Shown here one piece after another: positions 35,309 through 44,315 of a stretch of 64,000 nt of DNA. Made by a program: the position numbers and the translations under genes. Position 1 is the first letter of the stretch. The number at the start of each line of letters is the position of its first letter. The stretch is from Mycolicibacterium austroafricanum (GTDB taxonomy: Bacteria; Actinomycetota; Actinomycetes; Mycobacteriales; Mycobacteriaceae). Under the pieces are notes generated by a model that was given only the letters and a program-made list of their open reading frames with translations, was not told the DNA's origin and did not search any database. The DNA is taken from assembly GCF_902705885.1 (NCBI RefSeq), contig NZ_CACSIP010000012.1:271255-335254 (forward strand), read 5' to 3'.

Positions 35309-36140
35309 CCGCGATGACCCGCTCCGGGTACTCCACCAGGTCCAGCCAGGTGAACCGCAGCACCTGCCATTTCAGCAGCACGATGCCGTTCTGACGGACC
35401 CGATCCACCTGGAACTCCTCGACACGGCTGTGGAAGGCGAAGCCGTCGACCTCGATGGCCACCTTCTGCCGGGGGAAGCCGACGTCGACCCGGTAGCCGC
35501 CGACGCGGTAGTTCGCCTTCCAGCCGGTGATACCGGCCTCGCGCAGCAGCCCGTGCAGCAGTCGCTCGGCCTCGGAACGAGCGCCGCTGTCCGCTGCCCG
35601 GAGCAACCGCCGGGCTCGGGGTGCACCGTGCCTGCCCTTGTGGCGGAGGTGAGCCTGCCACAGCGTCGGCAAGTCGACCCGGGTCTGCAGCGCCCAATCC
35701 ATCAGCTTCGCGCCGCCACCACCGATGGCAGCGGCCTCGACGACGGTCAGAGGCAGATTGGTCACGCGCATCCCCTTGATCTCGGTGACATCCGAGCGGT
35801 GGAGGTCCCGCCGTCGTGGTCGGCAGCCCTGGCGTTTGCGGCCGTTGCTGTCCCGCGGCAGGGTCACTTCGACCACTTCAGGCGCGAACTTCGTGAGGCC
35901 GTGCCACCACGCCGCCGTCAGCCCGCTGCCGACGGCTCGCGGGCCGTAACCCCAGACCGCCGCACGGACGCGGGCGGCGTCGGTGAACGGCCGGTCGTCG
36001 GCGAAGTACACGCCGCGGGCGCAGCGCACCCAGCGGCCCGACGTGATGCGGCGTTGGATGCCGGAGTGGCTGAGGCCGGCTGCGCGCGCCTGTTCGAGCG
36101 TGATGACACCGTCGTGGCGTCGCAGATACCCGTCGAGCAT
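35283..36140 (-). CDS. AbiEi-like/DUF559 protein (putative Vsr-like endonuclease)
   Basis: From ATG 36140 the protein has 285 residues. The N-terminal ~60 residues (LRRHDGVITLEQARAAGLSH, GRWVRCARGVYF) are the winged-helix found in AbiEi antitoxins. The C-terminal ~100 residues are a DUF559/PD-(D/E)xK domain: EAERLLHGLLREAGI, then VDVGFPRQKVAIEVDGFAFH, giving D and ExD catalytic candidates. This two-domain type is widespread in actinobacteria and has no settled function; DNA repair or defence is possible. No partner toxin (AbiEii) is adjacent. An upstream ATG at 36332 is not supported, because that region carries the 36184 repeat and the bpoC start. Confidence 0.85.
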   Translation of the reverse strand: MLDGYLRRHDGVITLEQARAAGLSHSGIQRRITSGRWVRCARGVYFADDRPFTDAARVRAAVWGYGPRAVGSGLTAAWWHGLTKFAPEVVEVTLPRDSNGRKRQGCRPRRRDLHRSDVTEIKGMRVTNLPLTVVEAAAIGGGGAKLMDWALQTRVDLPTLWQAHLRHKGRHGAPRARRLLRAADSGARSEAERLLHGLLREAGITGWKANYRVGGYRVDVGFPRQKVAIEVDGFAFHSRVEEFQVDRVRQNGIVLLKWQVLRFTWLDLVEYPERVIAVIRSATSA

Positions 36141-36183
36141 GCTGTTCGGACGCAGCCGCCGCCCGGCAGGTTCCGTTCCCCGT

Positions 36184-36233
36184 GACTTCGGCGTGTTTGT
36201 CGTCGCTGAGCGGCGATATTCACGCCGAAACAA
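36184..36233. repeat. TTCGGCG-type palindromic repeat, copy 2
   Basis: The perfect arms TTCGGCGTG (36187-36195) and CACGCCGAA (36221-36229) enclose an inner partial stem. The order of motifs (TTCGGCG, TTTGTC, CGCT-AG, then CGCCGAAA) matches the element at 4493-4541. Here it lies between divergent starts (36140 and 36256), so it cannot serve only as a terminator. Confidence 0.65.
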
Positions 36234-36255
36234 CGCCTGCAGTAGCCTCTGCGGG

Positions 36256-37038
36256 GTGAATTTGGCATATGACGACCGCGGCGCGGGGGAGCCGGTGCTG
36301 TTCATCGCAGGTCGTGGCGGCGCAGGGCGCACCTGGCACCTGCATCAGGTACCGGTGTTCACCCGTGCCGGCTACCGCTGTGTGACATTCGACAACCGCG
36401 GGGTCGGCGCCACCGAGAACGCCGAGGGGTTCACCACCGAGACGATGGTCGGCGACGTCGCCGATCTGATCGAGAAGCTCGACCTCGGCCCGGCCCGGAT
36501 CGTCGGGGTGTCCATGGGCTCCTACATCGCCCAGGAGCTGATGGTGGCCCGGCCGGAGCTGGTGCGATCGGCGGTGCTGATGGCCACCCGCGGCCGCCAC
36601 GACCGCTCGCGCGACTTCTTCTGGAAGGGCGAGCTGGCGCTGGCGGAGTCCGGCGTTCAGCTCCCCGTCGAGTTCGAGGCGAAAGTCCGCCTGCTGGAAA
36701 GCTTTTCGCCGAAGACGCTGAACGACGACAGCGCAGTACGCGACTGGATCGACATGTTCACGATGTGGCCGCAGAAGCCGACCCCCGGCATGCGGACCCA
36801 TCTGACCATCGCCCCGCGGGAAAGCCGCCTGGCCGCTTACCAGAATGTGACCACCCCGGCGCTGGTCATCGGTTTCGCCGACGACGTGGTGCTGCCGCCC
36901 CATCTGGGCCGGGAGGTCGCCAACGCGCTGCCCAACGGGCGTTTTCTGGAGATTCCCGGCGCCGGGCACCTCGGGTTCATCGAGAAGCCCGAGGTGGTCA
37001 ACACCGCGATCCTGAAATTCTTCGCCGATAGTCTGTAG
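36256..37038 (+). CDS. bpoC: Alpha/beta hydrolase in the men cluster (BpoC-like)
   Basis: GTG 36256 gives 260 residues. The alpha/beta-hydrolase fold is shown by [20 protein letters not shown] near residue 47, the nucleophile elbow [12 protein letters not shown] near 88, and the terminal histidine in [12 protein letters not shown]. Between menC and menD it matches M. tuberculosis Rv0554 (bpoC), annotated as a peroxidase. Given its place, a MenH-like role (SHCHC formation after MenD) is plausible but unproven. The gene lies 2 bp before menD. The frame is open upstream to 35983, but that segment is antisense to the DUF559 gene. Confidence 0.9.
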   Translation: MNLAYDDRGAGEPVLFIAGRGGAGRTWHLHQVPVFTRAGYRCVTFDNRGVGATENAEGFTTETMVGDVADLIEKLDLGPARIVGVSMGSYIAQELMVARPELVRSAVLMATRGRHDRSRDFFWKGELALAESGVQLPVEFEAKVRLLESFSPKTLNDDSAVRDWIDMFTMWPQKPTPGMRTHLTIAPRESRLAAYQNVTTPALVIGFADDVVLPPHLGREVANALPNGRFLEIPGAGHLGFIEKPEVVNTAILKFFADSL

Positions 37039-37040
37039 GG

Positions 37041-38702
37041 ATGAACCCCTCGACCGCGCAGTCCCGGGTGGTCGTCGACGAACTGATCCGCGGCGGTGTC
37101 CGCGACGTGGTGTTGTGCCCGGGGTCGCGCAACGCCCCACTGGCGTTCGCGCTGCACGACGCCGACCGCGCGGGCCGGCTGCGGTTGCATGTGCGCATCG
37201 ACGAACGCACGGCCGGCTTCCTGGCGATCGGCTTGGCCGCCGCCGAGCGGGCGCCCGTCTGTGTGGCCATGACGTCCGGGACCGCGGTGGCGAACCTGGG
37301 CCCGGCGGTGGTGGAGGCCAACTACGCCCGGGTGCCGCTGATCGTGCTCTCGGCCAACCGGCCTTACGAACTGCTGGGCACCGGCGCCAACCAGACATTC
37401 GAGCAGCTGGGTTACTTCGGCACCCAGGTGCGTGCCAACATCAGCCTCGGCCTGGCTCCCGATCTGCGTGGTGGGGTTTCCGGCGAACTCGACACCTTCA
37501 ACGCGCAGTGGCGGTCGGCGACGTGCCGGGTTCTGGTGGCGGCCATGGGATCTCGGTCGGCAAACGCCGGACCTGTGCAGTTCGACATTCCGCTGCGCGA
37601 GCCGCTGGTGCCCGCCGCCGACGACGTTGACGAGCCAGGCCGGCTGTATGCCCCAGAAGGCCGTCCCGACGGGAGGGCGTGGACCTACACGCCGCCGGTG
37701 ACGTTCGACCAGCCGCTGGACATCGACCTGACGGCCGACACCGTGGTCATTGCTGGGCACGGCGCAGGTGTGCATCCGAATCTGGATCATCTGCCGACGG
37801 TCGCTGAGCCGACCGCGCCGCCCGCGGGCAACCCACTGCATCCGTTCGCGCTGCCGCTGCTGCACCCGAAGCAGGTCATCATGCTGGGCCGCCCGACCCT
37901 GCACCGACCGGTGTCGGCGCTGCTGGCCGACTCCTCGGTGCCGGTCTTCGCGCTGACCACCGGCCCGCGCTGGCCCGACGTATCGGGCAACTCGCAGGCG
38001 ACCGGCACACGCGCAGTCACCACCGGCACGCCGTCGCCGGACTGGCTCCGTCGCTGCAAGGAGGGCAATCACCATGCCGTCAGCGCCGTGCGCGAGCAGC
38101 TGGCTGCCCATCCGTTGACCACCGGCCTGCATGTCGCCGCGGCGGTGGCGGATGCGGTGCGCCCGGGCGACCAGCTGGTGCTGGGTGCGTCGAACCCGGT
38201 CCGCGACATCGCCCTGGTGGGGTTCGACGCCACCGGTGTGAAGGTGCGCTCCAACCGCGGCGTGGCGGGGATCGACGGAACGGTGTCCACCGCGATCGGG
38301 GCTGCGCTGGCGTTCGAACGCGCCGGCGGGGGCCGCACCATCGCGCTTCTGGGGGACCTGACGTTCGTGCACGACAGCTCGGGGCTGTTGATCGGGCCGA
38401 CGGAGCCGACACCACGCAATCTCACCATCGTGGTGTCCAACGACAACGGCGGCGGCATCTTCGAGCTGCTGGAGCAGGGTGATCCGAGGTTCGCCGACGT
38501 GTCGTCACGCATCTTCGGCACTCCCCACGACGTCGATGTCGGTGCGCTGTGCCGCGCCTACCACGTGGAGAGTCGGCAGATCGAGGTCGGCGAACTCGAC
38601 GACGCGCTCGACGAGCCGGGTGACGGCATGCGGGTGTTGGAGGTGAAGGCCGACAGGTCGTCGTTGCGGGCGTTGCATGCGTCGATCAAGGCTTCACTGT
38701 GA
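37041..38702 (+). CDS. menD: SEPHCHC synthase
   Basis: 553 residues. A ThDP-dependent enzyme that joins 2-oxoglutarate and isochorismate in the first committed step of menaquinone synthesis. [20 protein letters not shown] near residue 27 and [15 protein letters not shown] near 52 form the cofactor-activating region. The ThDP/Mg motif [13 protein letters not shown] with [14 protein letters not shown] lies near 440-475. The ATG follows the bpoC stop by 2 bp. The stop overlaps the GTG of the next gene (GTGA). Isochorismate synthase (menF/entC) is not in the window. Confidence 0.97.
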   Translation: MNPSTAQSRVVVDELIRGGVRDVVLCPGSRNAPLAFALHDADRAGRLRLHVRIDERTAGFLAIGLAAAERAPVCVAMTSGTAVANLGPAVVEANYARVPLIVLSANRPYELLGTGANQTFEQLGYFGTQVRANISLGLAPDLRGGVSGELDTFNAQWRSATCRVLVAAMGSRSANAGPVQFDIPLREPLVPAADDVDEPGRLYAPEGRPDGRAWTYTPPVTFDQPLDIDLTADTVVIAGHGAGVHPNLDHLPTVAEPTAPPAGNPLHPFALPLLHPKQVIMLGRPTLHRPVSALLADSSVPVFALTTGPRWPDVSGNSQATGTRAVTTGTPSPDWLRRCKEGNHHAVSAVREQLAAHPLTTGLHVAAAVADAVRPGDQLVLGASNPVRDIALVGFDATGVKVRSNRGVAGIDGTVSTAIGAALAFERAGGGRTIALLGDLTFVHDSSGLLIGPTEPTPRNLTIVVSNDNGGGIFELLEQGDPRFADVSSRIFGTPHDVDVGALCRAYHVESRQIEVGELDDALDEPGDGMRVLEVKADRSSLRALHASIKASL

Positions 38703-38791
38703 GCGAAGCGAACAAGACGGCTCGGGTGAGCGAAGCGAACAAGACGGCTCGGGTGAGCGAAGCGAACAAGACGGCTCGGGTGAGCGAAGCG
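38699..38791 (+). repeat. 27-bp perfect tandem repeat at the start of the DUF3592 gene
   Basis: Three identical 27-bp units (38699-38725, 38726-38752, 38753-38779) are followed by the first 12 bp of a fourth. Each unit begins GTGAGCGAAGCG and encodes [10 protein letters not shown] in frame. Every unit supplies an in-frame GTG start, so the repeat number sets the N-terminal length or the number of competing starts. Confidence 0.97.
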
Positions 38792-39307
38792 GCCAGCGCA
38801 GCGTTCGCTCGATTGAAAGCGTTGTGGCGTCTGATCATTCCGCACCTTTACGGTGAGCCGGGAGAGACGCGCGGCGGCCGCATCGTGCGGCGTATCCGGA
38901 TCGGCATCGTGGTGGCGGCATGCCTGGTGACGTTGCAGTCGGTGCTGCTGGTGGCCGGTGCCTGGCGCAACGACCAGCAGATCGAACGTCACCTCGGGGT
39001 AGCCGAAGCCAACGTGCTCGACGCCGGCCCGCGACGGTCGACCATCGAGTTCGTCACGCCCGACCGGGTGACCTATCGTCCCGAACTCGGCGTGCTGTAC
39101 CCGTCGGAGCTGGAACCCGGGATGCGCATCTATGTCGAGTACGACACCAACAACCCGGATCTGGTGCGGGTACGGGACCGCGATGCCTCGCTGGCGGTCG
39201 TCCCCGCGGGATCGATCGCGGTCGTCGGGTGGCTGGTCGCAGGTGCGGCGCTGGGCATGACCGCGATGTTGGAACGGCGCCTGGATCGACGCGACGTGAC
39301 GGTCTAG
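38699..39307 (+). CDS. DUF3592 membrane protein with repeated N-terminus
   Basis: GTG 38699 overlaps the menD stop and gives 202 residues. Three copies of SEANKTARV open the protein. A membrane helix ([20 protein letters not shown]) near residue 70, a ~100-residue extracytoplasmic DUF3592 domain ([20 protein letters not shown]) and a second helix ([18 protein letters not shown]) follow. It corresponds in position to M. tuberculosis Rv0556. Function is unknown. The true start could be any of the four repeated GTG codons. It abuts the convergent DsbA-like gene with no intervening base. Confidence 0.88.
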   Translation: MSEANKTARVSEANKTARVSEANKTARVSEAASAAFARLKALWRLIIPHLYGEPGETRGGRIVRRIRIGIVVAACLVTLQSVLLVAGAWRNDQQIERHLGVAEANVLDAGPRRSTIEFVTPDRVTYRPELGVLYPSELEPGMRIYVEYDTNNPDLVRVRDRDASLAVVPAGSIAVVGWLVAGAALGMTAMLERRLDRRDVTV

Positions 39308-39997
39308 TCAGGACGTGACGAGTTCGTCGAGCCAGTCGTCGTCGTAGATGTCGAGCTTCTCGCCGGCCTGCAAGTCGTAAACCGTTGGGGTGCCGGTCTG
39401 CAGCGGATCGATGTCGAACAGGTAGCCGAAGTTGGCTTCCTCCATCTCGGCGACGTCGACAGCTTCTCTATCACCTGCGACGGAATCGGCTACGGTGTCG
39501 GACATCCCCGCGGCGGACGCCATCTCGCGGAGTTCATCCGCGGTGAACGGCTGCCCACCGGAATCCTGGCTGGCCCAGAGCTCTTCGACGAAGCGCTGAA
39601 ACTGGGAGCCGTCGGCCGCCGCTCCGGACACCGGCGGTTGTGTGGCCAGGAACATCGCGTTGGCGACCTTCGACGAGTATCCGTCGTAGTCGTCGTCCAT
39701 GAAGGTCAGGGGACGGTAGGTGACCTGCAGGCTGCCGACGCTGATCAGGTAGGCCAGCTGGTCACCGAAGTCGGCTTGCAGGTCGGCGCAGTGACGGCAC
39801 TGCGGTTCGGTGAAAATCTCGATCTGTGCGGGCGCGTCGTCGAACCCGGCGACGATCCCGTACCCGTCGGAGGCCACGCTCAGGGGCACCCTGGTGGGGT
39901 CGGGAAGGGCGGTCCCGGTGATCTCATTGGCGCAGCCGACGACCGCGAGCAGCAGCCCGAGGATTCCGATGACCACCGTCGTCCTGGAAATCCGCAT
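39308..39997 (-). CDS. DsbA-like thioredoxin-fold lipoprotein
   Basis: From ATG 39997 the protein has 229 residues. A lipobox LAVVGC sits at the end of the signal peptide. The redox motif CRHC occurs in IEIFTEPQCRHCADLQADFG near residue 65, and the cis-Pro loop TGTPTVYDL lies near 205. It is an exported, membrane-anchored disulfide oxidoreductase of the DsbA/thioredoxin class. The longer reading back to 40111 adds a non-signal-like stretch and is rejected. It lies opposite its neighbours and looks inserted between the DUF3592 gene and mgtA relative to the M. tuberculosis order I recall. Confidence 0.9.
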   Translation of the reverse strand: MRISRTTVVIGILGLLLAVVGCANEITGTALPDPTRVPLSVASDGYGIVAGFDDAPAQIEIFTEPQCRHCADLQADFGDQLAYLISVGSLQVTYRPLTFMDDDYDGYSSKVANAMFLATQPPVSGAAADGSQFQRFVEELWASQDSGGQPFTADELREMASAAGMSDTVADSVAGDREAVDVAEMEEANFGYLFDIDPLQTGTPTVYDLQAGEKLDIYDDDWLDELVTS

Positions 39998-40083
39998 GTC
40001 GAGAGAGTAGTTGCGCCCGGCAATTCGTGTGGCATATCCCTTCTGGCAACCTCGCCGACAGATGGTGATGTCACTGTCCCAGT

Positions 40084-41211
40084 GTGCGGGTCGCGATCGT
40101 CGCAGAATCATTCCTCCCGAATGTCAACGGCGTCACCAACTCGGTGCTCCGGGTGATCGAGCATCTTCGCCGTACCGGCCATGAGGTGTTGGTCATCGCC
40201 CCGGACACCCCGCGCGGGCAGGCTCCCGCCGACAGGGTGTACGAGGGTATCCGCGTCCACCGGGTGCCGTCGCGGATGTTCCCCAAGGTGACTTCACTGC
40301 CGCTGGGTGTGCCGCGGCCGCGGCTGGTCGGCGTGCTGCGCGGGTTCGACCCCGACGTGGTCCACCTTGCTTCGCCTGCGCTTCTCGGCTACGGCGGTCT
40401 ACACGCCGCGCGCTATCTGGGCGTGCCGACGGTCGCGGTGTTCCAGACCGACATCGCGGGCTTCGCGAGCAGCTATGGCATCGGGATCGCCTCACGTGCG
40501 GCGTGGGCGTGGACCCGACATCTGCACAAGCGGGCTGACCGCACTCTGGCTCCGTCCACATCAGCGATGGAAGATCTTGCTGCGCATCGTATTCCGCGGG
40601 TTCACAAGTGGGCGCGCGGGGTGGATGTGACGGGCTTCGCGCCTTCGGCGCGCGATGAACGGCTGCGCCGGTCCTGGTCTCCGGACGGCAAGCCGGTCGT
40701 CGGGTTTGTCGGGCGCCTCGCGCCCGAGAAGCATGTGGAACGACTGGCGGCGCTGGCCGGTCGCGATGATCTGCAGCTCGTTATCGTGGGCGACGGCGTC
40801 GATCGGGACAAGCTCCAAACCGTGCTTCCCCGTGCGGTTTTCACGGGATCCCTGTACGGCGACGCTCTGGCCACCGCGTACGCCAGCATGGACGTCTTCG
40901 TGCACCCCGGCGAGCATGAGACGTTCTGCCAGGCGGTGCAGGAGGCGATGGCCTCGGGGCTGCCGGTCATCGCGCCCGATGCCGGCGGCCCTCGTGACCT
41001 CGTCGCGCCGTACCGCACCGGCCTGTTGCTGCCCGTCGGTGAGTTTGAAGCGCGGTTACCGGAGTCGGTCGACCATCTGGTGGCCGAACGCCGTCGCTAC
41101 TCGCTGGCGGCCCGCCGCAGTGTGCTCGGCCGGACCTGGCCGGTGATCTGCGACGAACTGGTCGCCCACTACGACGAGGTGCTCGGGTTCGGCGCCGCGA
41201 AAGCGGCGTGA
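40084..41211 (+). CDS. mgtA: GDP-mannose-dependent alpha-mannosyltransferase (MgtA/PimB type)
   Basis: GTG 40084 gives 375 residues. A GT4-family GT-B fold: [20 protein letters not shown] at the N-terminus, [20 protein letters not shown] near 92, [19 protein letters not shown] near 207 and the E-x7-E motif region [19 protein letters not shown] near 278. It matches M. tuberculosis Rv0557 (MgtA, formerly PimB), which mannosylates a glucuronosyl diacylglycerol in lipomannan-like glycolipid synthesis at the inner membrane. A short gap to convergent 41227 contains nothing notable. Confidence 0.95.
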   Translation: MRVAIVAESFLPNVNGVTNSVLRVIEHLRRTGHEVLVIAPDTPRGQAPADRVYEGIRVHRVPSRMFPKVTSLPLGVPRPRLVGVLRGFDPDVVHLASPALLGYGGLHAARYLGVPTVAVFQTDIAGFASSYGIGIASRAAWAWTRHLHKRADRTLAPSTSAMEDLAAHRIPRVHKWARGVDVTGFAPSARDERLRRSWSPDGKPVVGFVGRLAPEKHVERLAALAGRDDLQLVIVGDGVDRDKLQTVLPRAVFTGSLYGDALATAYASMDVFVHPGEHETFCQAVQEAMASGLPVIAPDAGGPRDLVAPYRTGLLLPVGEFEARLPESVDHLVAERRRYSLAARRSVLGRTWPVICDELVAHYDEVLGFGAAKAA

Positions 41212-41226
41212 CCCCTGGGTCCACAC

Positions 41227-43017
41227 TCAGCCGCGGTGCGGGACGAACTCCTGCGCCTTGGTCTTGGTTCCCTGGACCATCAGATGCCAGGCGGCGGGAT
41301 CGCCCTTGAGGATCGAGGAGGTCAGCTCCTTGGCCTGTTCGTAGGTGGCGTGCGGCGGTATCGGCGGCACCTCGGGGTCACACCGGAAGTCCAGCACCAC
41401 CGGTCCGTCGGCGGACAGCGCCTGATCCCAGGCGGAGCCGATGTCGTCCTCGTTGTCCACGGCGATGGCCTGCAGTCCCATCACGCGGGCCACCTCGGCA
41501 TAGGACACTTCGGGAATGGTCTGCGATTCCTCGAACTTCGGTGCGCCGCCCATGGCTCGCAGTTCCCAGGTGACCTGGTTGAGGTCGTTGTTGTGGAACA
41601 CGCAGATGATCAGCCGCGGATCCGTCCATTGCTCCTGGTAACGCCTGATGGTCAGCAGTTCGGCCAAACCGTTCATCTGCATCGCGCCGTCGCCGACCAT
41701 GGCGATCACCGGCCGGTCGGGATGGGCGAACTTGGCGCCGATCGCGTACGGCACCCCGGGGCCCATGGTGGCCAACGTGCCTGACAGCGACCCGCGTACT
41801 TCGTTGCGGAAACGCACGCAGCGCGCATACCAGTTGGTCGAGGACCCGGAGTCGGCCGTGACGATCGCGTTGGCAGGCAGCCGTTCGGACAGTTCCCAGG
41901 CGACGCGCATCGGGTTGACCGGCTTGGCGGACAGCATGCTCTGCCGCTCGATGGTTTCCCACCAGCGGGCGACGTTCTTCTCGATCGTCTCCTGCCACGA
42001 CCGGTCTTCGTTGCGTTCGAGCAACGGAATCAGCTTGTCCAACGTGGACGCCGCGTCGGCGACGATGTTGAGTTCGGTCGGGTAGCGCATGCCGATCGCG
42101 GTGCCGTCGATGTCGATCTGGATACCGCGTGCCTTCCCGAAGTCCGGCAGGAACTGGCTGTACGGGAAGTTGGAGCCGACGATCAGCAGGGTGTCGCAGT
42201 CGCGCATCAGTTCGTAGCTGGGTCGGGTGCCCAGAAGTCCGATCGAACCGGTGACATACGGCAGGTCGTCGGAGAGCACATCCTTGCCCAGCAGGGCCTT
42301 GGCCACGCCGGCGCCGGTGAGTTCGGCGACCTGTTGAACCTGGGTGGCAGCCGAGCGCGCACCCTGCCCGATCAGGATGGCCAGTTTGCTTCCGGCGTTG
42401 ATGATGTCGGCGGCCCAGCGCACCTGGTCATCGTGGGGCACCACAATCGGGTGCTCATAGCCCGGAGTACTCGACGGCACATGCTTGAATTTGTGTCCCG
42501 GCGCCTCGTAAGGCTGTTCCTGCAGGTCAGATGGGATGATAATGGCCGTCGGCGCGCGCCGGGTTAGCGCGGTTCGGATGGCGCGGTCCAGCGCGTTGGG
42601 TAGCTGACTCGCCACGTTGACCTCGACCAGGTACTCGCTTGCAACGTCCTTGTACAGCGCTTGGAGGTCGATCTCCTGCTGGTAGCTGCCGCCCATGGCG
42701 CTGCGCGCGGTCTGCCCGACGATCGCCACCACTGGGACACGGTCGAGTTTGGCGTCGTACAGACCGTTGAGCAGATGCACCGCCCCCGGTCCCGAGGTGG
42801 CCATGCAGACGCCGACGCGACCGGAGAACTTCGCGTAGCCCGTTGCTTCGAACGCGGCCATCTCCTCATGCCGGGCTTGGACGAACTGCGGCTTGTTGTC
42901 GGCTCTTCCGAAGGCGGCCACCAGGCCGTTGATTCCGTCACCAGGGTAGGCGAACACTTGCTCGACGTTCCATTCGCGCAAGCGCTTCACCAGGAAGTCC
43001 GCCACGTCTTCTGCCAT
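41227..43017 (-). CDS. Thiamine-pyrophosphate-requiring oxidase/decarboxylase (pyruvate-oxidase-like)
   Basis: From ATG 43017 (GGAGGAGG upstream) the enzyme has 596 residues. It has the three-domain ThDP fold: VFAYPGDGINGLVAAFGRAD with the activating Glu in RHEEMAAFEATGYAK near 50, a central FAD-like domain around 200-340, and the ThDP/Mg motif MVGDGAMQMNGLAELL with FHNNDLNQV near 425-460. It resembles pyruvate oxidases (PoxB) and related thiamine enzymes, which oxidise pyruvate to acetate or acetyl phosphate. The substrate is not certain. A MarR gene lies 217 bp upstream on the same strand, and a strong hairpin occurs in the leader. Confidence 0.92.
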   Translation of the reverse strand: MAEDVADFLVKRLREWNVEQVFAYPGDGINGLVAAFGRADNKPQFVQARHEEMAAFEATGYAKFSGRVGVCMATSGPGAVHLLNGLYDAKLDRVPVVAIVGQTARSAMGGSYQQEIDLQALYKDVASEYLVEVNVASQLPNALDRAIRTALTRRAPTAIIIPSDLQEQPYEAPGHKFKHVPSSTPGYEHPIVVPHDDQVRWAADIINAGSKLAILIGQGARSAATQVQQVAELTGAGVAKALLGKDVLSDDLPYVTGSIGLLGTRPSYELMRDCDTLLIVGSNFPYSQFLPDFGKARGIQIDIDGTAIGMRYPTELNIVADAASTLDKLIPLLERNEDRSWQETIEKNVARWWETIERQSMLSAKPVNPMRVAWELSERLPANAIVTADSGSSTNWYARCVRFRNEVRGSLSGTLATMGPGVPYAIGAKFAHPDRPVIAMVGDGAMQMNGLAELLTIRRYQEQWTDPRLIICVFHNNDLNQVTWELRAMGGAPKFEESQTIPEVSYAEVARVMGLQAIAVDNEDDIGSAWDQALSADGPVVLDFRCDPEVPPIPPHATYEQAKELTSSILKGDPAAWHLMVQGTKTKAQEFVPHRG

Positions 43018-43037
43018 ATTCCTCCTCCGCGGTGTGG

Positions 43038-43057
43038 GGCGCACCAGTTAGTGCGCC
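43038..43057 (-). promoter_or_regulatory. Perfect hairpin/operator in the leader of the ThDP oxidase gene
   Basis: GGCGCAC (43038-43044) and GTGCGCC (43051-43057) pair perfectly around the 6-nt loop CAGTTA. It lies about 20 bp upstream of the ATG at 43017. It could be a MarR-type operator for the regulator at 43235 or an RNA hairpin affecting translation. Confidence 0.5.
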
Positions 43058-43234
43058 GCTTCGCTTCCGGGCGAGTACCCGGGTCCGCAGGCTCGAAACA
43101 GCAAGCAGGAGTGCTAAAACGTGGCCACGATTCCACTCGCTTCCGATGTCGATCCAGGGCTGATCGAACTCCGCAGTCAGTTGCGTACGCGCAATGGATT
43201 CCGGTAGCAAGGAGAGATGCAGCGCATCGGCCGA

Positions 43235-43744
43235 TCAGGACGACGCGGGCCAGAGCAGTGTCAGGACGCTGGCTTCGTCGTTGGTCTCGTCCGCCGCTTC
43301 GGCGAACGCGGCGAGCGCACCGGCGAGTGCGTCGCGTTCGGCGGCCGCCATCCGGCGCAGGATCCGCTGGATGGCTGTCCTGCGCCGCCGGGTGACGTTC
43401 TCCACCAGTCGGCGTCCGGGCAGGGTCAGGGTGAGGACGATGTTGCGGCGGTCCACCTCGGAGGGCCGGCGGTCCAGCAAGCCCTCTTTGATGAGTCGAT
43501 CGCACGTGCGGCTGGCGTTGGACGGGTTGACGTCCAGACCGGCGGCGACCGAGGCGAGATTCATCGGGCCGCGGGTGTAGACCATGACAAGCACCCGGAA
43601 CTGCGGAACCGTGACGACGTCGTCGACACCGGCCATCGACGCCGCGGCGATGCCGACCAGCGCACGGGACGCCACCAGGACGGCGTCAACCTGCTCGGGC
43701 GCCGGGGTATCGGTCGGGGTGCGCGCTCGGCGCTGCTGAGCCAT
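43235..43744 (-). CDS. MarR-family transcriptional regulator
   Basis: From ATG 43744 the protein has 169 residues; TTG 43762 is an alternative start. The winged helix VPQFRVLVMVYTRGPMNLAS, VAAGLDVNPSNASRTCDRLI and the wing LLDRRPSEVDRRNIVLTLT are typical of MarR. It is divergent from the deazaflavin-reductase gene at 43819 and upstream of the ThDP oxidase gene on its own strand, so either could be a target. The 217 bp between it and the oxidase gene contain the hairpin at 43038-43057 and no gene. Confidence 0.92.
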   Translation of the reverse strand: MAQQRRARTPTDTPAPEQVDAVLVASRALVGIAAASMAGVDDVVTVPQFRVLVMVYTRGPMNLASVAAGLDVNPSNASRTCDRLIKEGLLDRRPSEVDRRNIVLTLTLPGRRLVENVTRRRRTAIQRILRRMAAAERDALAGALAAFAEAADETNDEASVLTLLWPASS

Positions 43745-43818
43745 GTCGTGGATTCTGCTCAAGGACCTTTATGTGCGGCAAGCGAGTGCGCCGGAACAGC
43801 GACGAACGGAGGAGCGAC

Positions 43819-44301
43819 ATGACACCGCCCCACTCCACAGGCAGGGTGAAACTGGCAGAACGAGCGCTGAAATCGCGCGCCTTGATGCGTGCACCCATCT
43901 GGGTCTACCGCGCCGGTCTCGGCTTTGTTTTCGGCCACCGCATGTTGCTGCTCGAGCACAAGGGCCGTAGGACCGGCGCCGCCCGGTTCGCCGTGCTCGA
44001 GGTTCTCGGGCATCCGGCACCGGATCGTTATCTGGTGGCGTCGGGATTCGGTGAGCGGGCGCAGTGGTTCCAGAATGTGCTGGCGGAGCCGAACGTCAGG
44101 ATCTCGACCGGATTTCGCCGGGCGGTACCCGCCGAAGCCCGTCGCCTCACCACCTCCGAGGCGGATGCCGCGCTCAAGGCGTACGTCACCCGACATCCAC
44201 GTGCCTGGGCCAAGTTGGGGCCGACGTTGGAGAACACGCTGGGACGTCCGATCGAACTCCACGACACTGCCCTGCCGATGGTCGAATTCCACCTCGGCTA
44301 A
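43819..44301 (+). CDS. Nitroreductase-family deazaflavin-dependent oxidoreductase
   Basis: From ATG 43819 (GGAGGAG at 43808-43814) the protein has 160 residues. LLLEHKGRRTGAARFAVLEV near residue 47 and ASGFGERAQWFQNVLAEPNV near 80 mark the FDOR-A split-barrel fold that binds F420 (or a flavin) and reduces small substrates. An in-frame ATG at 43771 lacks a ribosome site and family residues. It is divergent from a MarR gene, which may control it. It is one of three such proteins in the window. Confidence 0.9.
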   Translation: MTPPHSTGRVKLAERALKSRALMRAPIWVYRAGLGFVFGHRMLLLEHKGRRTGAARFAVLEVLGHPAPDRYLVASGFGERAQWFQNVLAEPNVRISTGFRRAVPAEARRLTTSEADAALKAYVTRHPRAWAKLGPTLENTLGRPIELHDTALPMVEFHLG

Positions 44302-44315
44302 ACCGCGTCGCGGCG

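Noticed and set aside
38699..38791. Tandem repeat considered as a possible CRISPR array
   Set aside because: Units are directly adjacent without spacers, lie in frame inside a coding sequence, and no cas genes are present.
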